7,689 nt of DNA from Acidobacteriota bacterium (GTDB taxonomy: Bacteria > Acidobacteriota > Vicinamibacteria > Vicinamibacterales > CAVVIG01), in NCBI GenBank assembly GCA_003222555.1, contig QHWL01000114.1, positions 1 through 7,689 of the forward strand. Reading direction: 5' to 3'. The notes under the pieces were generated by a model. It was not told where the DNA came from. It saw only the letters and a list, made by a program, of their open reading frames with translations, and did no database searches. How positions within the stretch are numbered: position 1 is the first letter of the stretch; the number at the start of each line of letters is the position of its first letter. Below, piece by piece: positions 1 through 5,524 of the stretch. A program made the translations under genes and the position numbers.

Positions 1-42
1 TGCCATCGACGCCTGCCATCGTTTCGCCGCGATTAAGGCCAT
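1..42 (-). CDS. Start of a divergent gene, cut by the left edge (partial, unknown product)
   Basis: Reading leftwards from an ATG at 42-40 gives an open frame, MALIAAKRWQASMA, that runs off the window. A strong ribosome binding site, TGGAGGG, lies at 56-50 on the minus strand, 7 bases before that ATG, which is why this is proposed as a true start rather than noise. Fourteen residues are too few to assign a family. A divergent gene here fits the alternating-strand layout of the rest of the window. The main doubt is the tiny amount of coding sequence visible. Confidence 0.4.
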   Translation of the reverse strand, partial: MALIAAKRWQASMA

Positions 43-323
43 CAGTCGACCCTCCAGAAGCGTCTGAAGATGGTGAGTTTAGCACTACTGGGGGTTGTTC
101 GCCGCCCCGGGCCCGCCTTGGAACAGAACTTTTCTCACGTCAACCCTCCTCGAGCTTTACATTTATTCTACGCATTTCACCAGGAGAAGGACACGCCTCA
201 TCGGGCTCCCGATGCCTCCGCCCGGACTCGATCGAAACGCATATTGAGAGGCCAGGCGCAAGCACGCGATTCGTTGCGGAGGTTGGTGTAGACTGCGGGC
301 ACTCGTTACGGGAGAGCGATCTT
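43..323. other. Intergenic region between divergent genes, no convincing gene
   Basis: This 281-base gap holds the ribosome binding sites for the leftward gene (50-56) and for the rightward cytochrome gene (about 310-316). It has a modestly AT-rich patch around 155-178. I found no sigma70-type promoter with both hexamers at acceptable spacing on either strand. A 73-codon plus-strand reading frame at 70-291 has no good ribosome binding site and an arginine/proline-rich, low-complexity translation, so it is not called. No terminator or RNA gene was recognised. Confidence 0.5.
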
Positions 324-1340
324 ATGAGAAAACGCGCCAGTCTGTGGCTGCTCCTTTCGGCGGGCCTGGCAGCCGGAGGAGTTCGTCTCCAGACCGCGGG
401 TTTTCCGCTGTGGGCGTACGGCTACATCACAGCCCCGGCCGCGCCGGGCGACTATTCCGCAACGTGTCTGGGCGAAAGACCGCTCGACTGCGACCGGGCC
501 GGAGGACTCCCGACCGATCCTCAGAACACTATCAGACGGCTGCCCGGGGGCGAAGGCGCGTTCACGGTGGCGCAGATCAGCTATCGATACGGTCCGGCCG
601 ACTGGTTTCCGGGCGACCATCCGCCGATGCCGGACATCGTGGCCCGCGGCAAAGAGGCGATTGGTCTGCGGGCGTGCCCGCTCTGCCACCTGCCGAATGG
701 CAAAGGGTTGATGCAGAACGGCGGTGTCGCAGGCTTGCCGGTTGAGTATTTCACGCAGCAGATAGCCGACTTCAAGAACGGCCGTCGGAAGAGCGCCGAT
801 CTCAACAAAGCCAACGCGTTCGAAATGGCGGCCATCGCGCGAAACTTGACCGACGCCGAAGCCAGAACGGCCGCTGAGTACTTCGGATCGATCAAATTCA
901 CGCCGTGGGTCAGGGTCGTGGAGTCCGAGACGGTGCCGACTTTCACGGCCACGATCAATGGTCTCTTTCTGAAGGCCGACGGAAACGACACCGAGCCGCT
1001 CGGGCAGCGGCTCGTCGAACTTCCGGAAAACACGTACGAGACGAATATTCTGCGGAACCCGCGATCAGGATTCGTGGTCTATGCGCCAGCTGGCAGCCTC
1101 GAGCGAGGCGAGACGCTGAGCAAGGGATGTGGGGCGTGCCACGGCGCCGATCTGCGAGGCGCGAAGAACGTCCCGCCGATCGCGGGCCGCTCCTCCAGCT
1201 ATCTCGGACGAAAGCTCTATGACATGCAGCAGGGCACCCGGAATGGCGATCAGGCCAAACTGATGAAACCGGCCGTACAGAAGCTGACCGAGAACGACCT
1301 GATCGCGATCGCCGCGTACGTCTCCTCGCTTCAACCGTAA
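324..1340 (+). CDS. Exported diheme cytochrome c (c4-like, two class I domains)
   Basis: The 338-residue protein has two haem-binding CxxCH motifs, CPLCH at residues 118-122 and CGACH at 269-273, so it should carry two covalently bound haems and act in periplasmic electron transfer. The stretch after the first haem (residues about 139-188, with EYFTQQIADFKNGRR and ending near AAEYFGSI) resembles a cytochrome c4/c553-type domain. Likely distal ligands are Met168 in the first domain and Met314 in the second. A hydrophobic N-terminal segment (residues about 6-20, after MRKR) is a signal peptide or anchor. The ATG at 324 is chosen because GGGAGAG lies 7 bases upstream. Cys48 and Cys56 could form a disulfide. 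The gene converges on the metallo-hydrolase gene with only 8 bases between their stop codons. The electron partner is unknown; no oxidase or dehydrogenase gene adjoins it. Confidence 0.92.
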   Translation: MRKRASLWLLLSAGLAAGGVRLQTAGFPLWAYGYITAPAAPGDYSATCLGERPLDCDRAGGLPTDPQNTIRRLPGGEGAFTVAQISYRYGPADWFPGDHPPMPDIVARGKEAIGLRACPLCHLPNGKGLMQNGGVAGLPVEYFTQQIADFKNGRRKSADLNKANAFEMAAIARNLTDAEARTAAEYFGSIKFTPWVRVVESETVPTFTATINGLFLKADGNDTEPLGQRLVELPENTYETNILRNPRSGFVVYAPAGSLERGETLSKGCGACHGADLRGAKNVPPIAGRSSSYLGRKLYDMQQGTRNGDQAKLMKPAVQKLTENDLIAIAAYVSSLQP

Positions 1341-1348
1341 GTCGTATT

Positions 1349-2317
1349 TCAACGCGCCGCTTTCGCCTTCTCGTCCTCGAGGTACTTCAGCGTGCCTGCC
1401 TGGGCAATTTTGAGCCATGCCCGCCACGTCGCGTTGTCGACGAACGGATGCACGTCGCCTGGCTTGCGCTGTGCCAGCTTCTGCGCGCGTTCGATGATGC
1501 CCCCGCCCGGGTACGGATAGGTCGTCAGCCAGCTGTGGACGTGCACCGGCACCTCGACGTCTTGCTGCTCCCGCATGAGACGATTGATGCTCGCGAGAAA
1601 CTGCGTGCCTCCCTCGACGCCGTTGCGTTGTCCGGGTCCTCCGAAGATGAACGCCTTATGCGGTGTGCCTCCGTCGTACACGGTGAACTCAAATGACGGG
1701 GAACCGGGCGTGTGGCCGGGCAGCTTGTAAACCTTGAGAGACGTCTTGCCCAGCGTCACGGCATCACCCTCTTTGATCACCATGTCCCGTTTGAGCACCG
1801 GACCCAGCGCACGATCACGATTCGGATTGGCGGGAGCTTTGTAAGTGGCGTCGATCAGCTGCCAGTCTTCCTCGAGGGTGGCCACGCGGGCTCCCGAGAG
1901 CGCCTGGATTTTCGAGGCGCCCCCGAAATGATCCAGGTGGCCGTGTGTGAGAAGGATGTACTTGATGTTCTTGGGATCGAAGCCCGCCTTCCTGATGCTG
2001 TCGATCACATGATCGACGTAGGGCTCCTGGGCGGTGTCGACCAGGATCAGGCCGTCGGCCGTAGGAATCAGCCATACCGAGACGAAGCCGGGGCCGACGT
2101 AATAGAGATTGTCGAACACCTTGATCGGCGGGATCTTCTGGTACTCGACGTTATCTCTTTGGCTGCCGCGGTAGCTTTCGCTCAGCGTTTCACCAGGAGC
2201 CGGGCCCGCATTCTGCCCTCCCCCTGCGGCCGCCTGGCCGCCAACGTTCACCTGCAGCAGGGCACCGATCGCCAACGCAATCCCCGGAACCATCACGGGG
2301 CGTGCCGTCATTCTCAT
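1349..2317 (-). CDS. Exported metallo-beta-lactamase-fold hydrolase, class B3-like
   Basis: The 322-residue protein has the metallo-beta-lactamase signature THGHLDH, giving zinc ligands His125, His127, Asp129 and His130. A second ligand motif, PGHTPGS, contains His202, and His259 or His261 in VPVHVHSW is the probable last ligand. HxHxDH plus GHTPGS is the arrangement of subclass B3 enzymes such as L1, but the same signatures occur in many non-lactamase hydrolases, so beta-lactam hydrolysis is only a possibility. Residues 1-30 look like a signal peptide (hydrophobic core about 8-22, small residues near 28-31), so it acts in the periplasm or outside the cell. The ATG at 2317 is preceded by GGGAGG 4 bases upstream; a second in-frame ATG two codons later is less well placed. 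It diverges from the fused cytochrome gene and converges on the diheme cytochrome gene. Substrate is unknown. Confidence 0.9.
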   Translation of the reverse strand: MRMTARPVMVPGIALAIGALLQVNVGGQAAAGGGQNAGPAPGETLSESYRGSQRDNVEYQKIPPIKVFDNLYYVGPGFVSVWLIPTADGLILVDTAQEPYVDHVIDSIRKAGFDPKNIKYILLTHGHLDHFGGASKIQALSGARVATLEEDWQLIDATYKAPANPNRDRALGPVLKRDMVIKEGDAVTLGKTSLKVYKLPGHTPGSPSFEFTVYDGGTPHKAFIFGGPGQRNGVEGGTQFLASINRLMREQQDVEVPVHVHSWLTTYPYPGGGIIERAQKLAQRKPGDVHPFVDNATWRAWLKIAQAGTLKYLEDEKAKAAR

Positions 2318-2389
2318 GTTTCCTCCCTCGTGTAGAGCAGAAGAGACGAGCCAGCGACATTGTATACAGAGTCGAGCGGTTGTGCGGCT

Positions 2390-2420
2390 TTGACAGCCTC
2401 CGCCGGAACGCAGCTATAAT
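2390..2420 (+). promoter_or_regulatory. Consensus sigma70-type promoter for the fused cytochrome gene
   Basis: TTGACA lies at 2390-2395 and TATAAT at 2415-2420. Both are exact matches to the canonical -35 and -10 hexamers. The spacer is 19 bases, longer than the optimum of 17. Transcription should begin near 2427, only about 5 bases before the ATG at 2432, which has no ribosome binding site. The message would then be leaderless or nearly so. This is sequence inference only. Confidence 0.5.
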
Positions 2421-2431
2421 CTTGCGCCTGG

Positions 2432-3370
2432 ATGTTGCGCCTCATTCCGTTGTCCTCGCCAGCCGCTCGCGCCACACTCGGCGTCGCTTTGTATGCCTGC
2501 GCGCTTGTCGGAGCGCTCTCGCTGACCGGGCACGCCGGGCAGTTGCGAGCCGTAACAGAAGGTGTGTACTCCAGCGAGCAGGCACAGCGCGGCCAGCAGC
2601 TCTACCAGGCCCAATGTGTGACCTGCCACGGCGGCACGCTGGAAGGCGTCATCGGACCCCCACTGGCCGGAGATTCTTTCCTGTCGGCCTGGAGCGCGCG
2701 TCCGCTGGTGGATCTCGTCGACAAGATTGAGAAGACGATGCCTCTCCAGCAGGCCGGCAGCCTTTCTCGGCAGCAGTCAACCGACCTCGCGGCCTACATC
2801 CTTCAGAGCGGCAAGTTCCCCGCTGGACAAGCCGAACTGAATGCCGCCGTGCTGGGACAGATTGCGTTCCCCGCGGCGCGAAGCTCCCCGTCGCCCGCCG
2901 CGGGCGCGCCTTCCCTGGCGCCGGCTGGAAACCTTGCCCAGCTGATGCGCGGCGTCACGTTCCCCAACGCGAATATCCTGTTCAACGTTCAGGTCAAGGA
3001 TCCCGGCACTCAGAAGCCCTCGGCGCCGGTACCTTTCGACTATGTCTTGTGGGGATCCACTGTTTATTACGGATGGCAGGCGGTTGATCAGGCCGCCTTG
3101 GCTCTTATCGAGTCCACCCCTCTCTTCCTGCTGCCCGGGCGTCGGTGTGAAAACGGAAGGCCCGCTCCCGTGGATCGCGCCGATTTCAAGCAGTACACGG
3201 CGGCACTCATCGAAGTAGGAAGGGCCGCATATCGGGCATCACAGTCAAGAAATGCAGAGGCCGTCGTCAAGGTCACCGAGCAACTCAACGACGCCTGTGC
3301 GAACTGCCACAAGGTATATCGCGACGGGACACAAGAAGGGTCGTCTGCCGGCGCAGCGCGATGCCGGTGA
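2432..3370 (+). CDS. Exported two-haem cytochrome: class I cytochrome c fused to a cytochrome c'-like domain
   Basis: The 312-residue protein has an N-terminal signal or anchor segment (hydrophobic residues about 13-33). A class I cytochrome c domain follows (about 45-127), with CVTCH at 62-66 and a likely distal Met103 in KTMPLQQ. A low-complexity Ala/Pro/Ser linker spans about 146-166. The last part (about 168-300) looks like a helical cytochrome c'-type (class II) domain, with its haem motif CANCH at 289-293 close to the C-terminus, as expected for that class. It should act in periplasmic electron transfer; cytochrome c' domains are often five-coordinate and can bind small gases, but that is not shown here. 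The ATG at 2432 has no ribosome binding site and sits just after a consensus promoter, suggesting leaderless translation. The gene ends 25 bases from the convergent hydrolase stop. The two-haem assignment is firm; the c' fold is inferred from motif placement and general similarity. Confidence 0.88.
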   Translation: MLRLIPLSSPAARATLGVALYACALVGALSLTGHAGQLRAVTEGVYSSEQAQRGQQLYQAQCVTCHGGTLEGVIGPPLAGDSFLSAWSARPLVDLVDKIEKTMPLQQAGSLSRQQSTDLAAYILQSGKFPAGQAELNAAVLGQIAFPAARSSPSPAAGAPSLAPAGNLAQLMRGVTFPNANILFNVQVKDPGTQKPSAPVPFDYVLWGSTVYYGWQAVDQAALALIESTPLFLLPGRRCENGRPAPVDRADFKQYTAALIEVGRAAYRASQSRNAEAVVKVTEQLNDACANCHKVYRDGTQEGSSAGAARCR

Positions 3371-3395
3371 ACCCCGATCGGTGGTGCGCGATGCC

Positions 3396-4280
3396 CTACG
3401 CCTTTTGCTCCTTGATGAACGCGATCGTATGAGCGACACATTCGTCCGCGTTGGCAGCGGCGATATGGTAGGCGTCACTGCGCAGGACCACTAGCCTCGA
3501 GTTACGAATTTTCTGCTGGTACTCCCGGGCCTTTTCCACCGATTGCAGCGCGCTTCGGTCCGCGGTGATCACCAACGCGGGTGCGGTGATGCGCTGCAAC
3601 ACACCGTCCGCCAGATTGAACTTCGAGAGCGCCTGTTGGAGGCCTTTCACACCGTCTGGATTCGCTGTGGCAAACAGGGTGTTCCAATACTCGATCATCT
3701 CTTTCGAGGCAGCCGAACCAAGTCTGCTTCGCTGGGGAATCGGCGAGACGTTGGACATGGCGATCACGGAAGCCGGGCCACTGGCGACCACGAGCGTGCG
3801 GGTGCGTTTCGGATAGTCTGCCGCAAACTGCATCGCAATCGCGCCGCCCGTCTTGGCGCCAACGATGTGCGCCGACTCGACACCGGCCTTGTCGAGCACG
3901 TGCGCCACGAACGTGGCGAGGCTCGCCAGCGACCATTCGAACCCCGCAGGAATCCTGGAACGACCAAATCCAGGTAAATCGAGTCGGAGCAGGCGAAACT
4001 CTTGCGCCATCCGCGGGACCCACCCGTACCAGACGATGCTCGATTCGTCGTTGCCGTGGATGAGCAGGGCAGGCTCGGGCTGGCGCCATGGTTCGCCGAA
4101 CCAGTCCTCTCTGTAGAAGAAGTCTTCCTTGACATCTTCCTTGGAAGCATTCCCAACAGGTCCACGCTGCGCGAGAGCGCTCACCGCGGCGAGTTCACCA
4201 GCCATGGCCGAGAGCCCGAGTGTGGCCGCCGTTCCACCGCCGATGCGCAGCAAATTTCGACGCGTCACGGTTCTGGTCAT
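3396..4280 (-). CDS. Tat-exported alpha/beta hydrolase-fold protein with Lys at the nucleophile position
   Basis: Counting from the ATG at 4280, this is a 294-residue protein. A twin-arginine signal, TRRNLLR, is at residues 6-12 and is followed by a Gly/Ala-rich hydrophobic stretch, so it should be exported folded. The alpha/beta hydrolase landmarks are in order: the oxyanion-type loop HGND (75-78), the strand-turn LDLPGFGRS (100-108), the nucleophile elbow at about 141-146, an Asp in ITADRS (Asp241) and a His in SDAYHIAA (His272). The elbow reads GAKTGG instead of GxSxGG, so Lys143 occupies the usual Ser/Asp/Cys position; the codon is AAG at 3854-3852. It may therefore be a non-hydrolytic or unconventional member. 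I prefer ATG 4280 because GAGG lies 8 bases upstream. A GTG at 4289 would add three residues but forms part of that binding site. The gene diverges from the amidohydrolase gene and converges on the fused cytochrome gene. Substrate is unknown. Confidence 0.88.
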   Translation of the reverse strand: MTRTVTRRNLLRIGGGTAATLGLSAMAGELAAVSALAQRGPVGNASKEDVKEDFFYREDWFGEPWRQPEPALLIHGNDESSIVWYGWVPRMAQEFRLLRLDLPGFGRSRIPAGFEWSLASLATFVAHVLDKAGVESAHIVGAKTGGAIAMQFAADYPKRTRTLVVASGPASVIAMSNVSPIPQRSRLGSAASKEMIEYWNTLFATANPDGVKGLQQALSKFNLADGVLQRITAPALVITADRSALQSVEKAREYQQKIRNSRLVVLRSDAYHIAAANADECVAHTIAFIKEQKA

Positions 4281-4293
4281 CGATACCACCTCT

Positions 4294-4320
4294 CTATGAA
4301 TCCTGTTTTCGCGCTTGCAT
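4294..4320 (-). CDS. Possible 8-residue leader peptide upstream of the alpha/beta hydrolase
   Basis: A short frame, ATG at 4320 to TAG at 4296-4294, encodes MQARKQDS. It is preceded by a perfect AGGAGG at 4334-4329 with 8 bases of spacing, a stronger ribosome binding site than that of the hydrolase itself. Its stop lies 13 bases before the hydrolase ATG, and the hydrolase binding site begins immediately after it. That geometry allows translational coupling or re-initiation. The peptide has no run of a regulatory amino acid as in classical attenuators. It may be fortuitous, since short frames are common; the strong binding site is the main support. Confidence 0.35.
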   Translation of the reverse strand: MQARKQDS

Positions 4321-4341
4321 CACGGAGACCTCCTGGCCAAG

Positions 4342-4347
4342 ATTATA
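4342..4347 (-). promoter_or_regulatory. Candidate -10 element for the hydrolase transcript
   Basis: The minus strand reads TATAAT at 4347-4342, an exact -10 hexamer. The best-placed -35 candidate, TGATTA at 4370-4365 (17-base spacer), is poor. Transcription would start near 4335, just before the AGGAGG of the possible leader peptide. The plus strand reads TATAAC at 4344-4349, so the same patch could also serve the divergent amidohydrolase gene. Support is limited to one hexamer. Confidence 0.35.
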
Positions 4348-4389
4348 ACGGTCGACAGCCCCATTAATCAGCCGCCTCGGCAACATGAC

Positions 4390-4395
4390 AAGGAG
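4390..4395 (+). promoter_or_regulatory. Ribosome binding site that decides the amidohydrolase start
   Basis: AAGGAG at 4390-4395 lies 10 bases before the ATG at 4406. It falls inside the frame of a possible earlier ATG at 4385, which has no binding site of its own, so the later ATG is preferred. Confidence 0.6.
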
Positions 4396-4405
4396 AATTG
4401 TCGCC

Positions 4406-5389
4406 ATGAGCTTTTCATGCAAACCTCGGGCTTGCGGCGTCGTCGTACTTGCGGTGTGCATCGTTCTGGGTCTGCTGGTGAAGCCCCCTGCGGGGGTTGC
4501 CGCCGGTCAATCCGCTCAGGAAGCCGAAGGCGCCCGATTGCTCAAGGGATCCATCGACATGCACTTTCATATGGATCCGCCAGGCCCGAACTCCATACCG
4601 GGAAACGAACAGGCCGACATCGCGAAAGTGAGAATCGCGCATGCTCGCGGCCTGCGCGCGCTCGTGATCAAGGACCATAACCAACCCACATCGGGGCTGG
4701 TGTACCTCCTTCGCCTGGAGGTTCCCAATTTCCCCATGTATGGCGGTATTGTTCTGAACCGGCCAAATGGCGGGATCAACCCGGCGGCGGTGGAGTTCAT
4801 GGCGACGCAAATCAGGGGAGCACCGGGAAAGGTGGTCTGGATGCCGGCTTTCGACACGGAGAGCGAGGTGAAGGCCTCGACGCAGCCCAATCGGCCGTTC
4901 GTGAGCGTGACGCGAGCCGGCCAAGTGCTGCCCGAAGTAAAGGAAGTTATCTCGCTGATCGCCAAGCACAACTTGGTGCTCGCATCCGGTCACGTCCTCG
5001 CAGAAGACGCCTTGATGATTTTTCGCGAGGCTCGCCTTCAGGGCGTGCAGCACATGATCGCCACCCATGCCATGGACTTGTCCGGAAAGATGACCATCCC
5101 GCAAATGCAGGAAGCTGCGAAGATTGGGGCGATTTTGGAGTTCGACTATAGAAACGTCTTCGATGAGGGCGGGAGACGTTTGGACGCGATCCGCACGATT
5201 GGGCCGGAGCACTGCCTCATTTCGGAATTTTGGACCAACAAGCCTGGAACGACGCCGAGAGAGTATGCGGGACTCGCCGGTGCGGGTGACTGGGTGGCGG
5301 CGATGCACAAACGCGGCTTTACCGATCGCGAGCTCGACATCATGTTGAAGGAGAACCCGGCACGATTGCTGGGGCTGCCAGCGCGGTGA
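4406..5389 (+). CDS. Exported amidohydrolase-superfamily protein (metal-dependent hydrolase fold, DUF6282-like)
   Basis: From the ATG at 4406 this is a 327-residue protein. Residues 1-34 form a signal peptide with a hydrophobic core at about 11-25 and a plausible cleavage near VAA-GQ. The mature part looks like a metal-dependent TIM-barrel hydrolase: IDMHFHMD gives the HxH pair His53 and His55, VIKDHNQ supplies Lys89 and His91, LASGHVL supplies His196, and IATHAMD supplies His221. These match the order of metal-binding residues in amidohydrolases. Where many members carry an Asp after the last strand, this one reads LISEFWTN, with Glu274. The C-terminus (KENPARLLGL) is typical of the superfamily. 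The DUF6282 label is from memory of similar sequences and is less certain than the superfamily. It diverges from the Tat-exported hydrolase, and 135 bases without a clear gene or terminator separate its end from the convergent duplicated gene. Substrate is unknown. Confidence 0.85.
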   Translation: MSFSCKPRACGVVVLAVCIVLGLLVKPPAGVAAGQSAQEAEGARLLKGSIDMHFHMDPPGPNSIPGNEQADIAKVRIAHARGLRALVIKDHNQPTSGLVYLLRLEVPNFPMYGGIVLNRPNGGINPAAVEFMATQIRGAPGKVVWMPAFDTESEVKASTQPNRPFVSVTRAGQVLPEVKEVISLIAKHNLVLASGHVLAEDALMIFREARLQGVQHMIATHAMDLSGKMTIPQMQEAAKIGAILEFDYRNVFDEGGRRLDAIRTIGPEHCLISEFWTNKPGTTPREYAGLAGAGDWVAAMHKRGFTDRELDIMLKENPARLLGLPAR

Positions 5390-5524
5390 CCACTTTATCG
5401 TGAGGAGCGACAATAGGTGACGATGGACACCAGCTTGGCAGGTTCGGCGGATCGTGAGCGGCCGCCCGGCACCGGCGATCGACTGCCGATTCCGGACGAA
5501 CCGCTTGACTGAACAAACCGACGA

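Noticed and set aside
1..21. Direct repeat TGCCATCG at 1-8 and 14-21
   Set aside because: Two 8-base copies are too little to call an operator or array, and they probably lie inside the partial leftward gene.
2..67. Plus-strand frame ending in TGA at 65-67, possibly the tail of an upstream gene
   Set aside because: Only 21 codons are visible with no recognisable motif, and the competing minus-strand start at 42 has a strong ribosome binding site.
70..291. Plus-strand 73-codon reading frame before the diheme cytochrome gene
   Set aside because: It has no ribosome binding site and no domain-like sequence, and its composition is Arg/Pro-rich, typical of chance frames in high-GC DNA.
3..323. 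The diheme cytochrome frame stays open upstream to the left edge
   Set aside because: No ATG or GTG start occurs in it before 324. The ATG at 324 has a good binding site and is followed directly by a signal peptide, so the extension is chance.
1712..2335. Long plus-strand frame opposite the metallo-hydrolase gene
   Set aside because: It is antisense to a gene with clear HxHxDH and GHTPGS motifs, and its own translation shows no domain.
4415..5413. Long minus-strand reading frame opposite the amidohydrolase gene
   Set aside because: The plus-strand protein has a signal peptide and an ordered set of metal ligands. The minus frame is its antisense shadow and gives no motif.
5441..5502. Short inverted repeat GGTTCG ... 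CGAACC in the gap between two convergent genes, a possible terminator
   Set aside because: The stem is only 6 bases with a 50-base loop and no T-run on either strand. Inner pairings are short and could be chance in GC-rich DNA.
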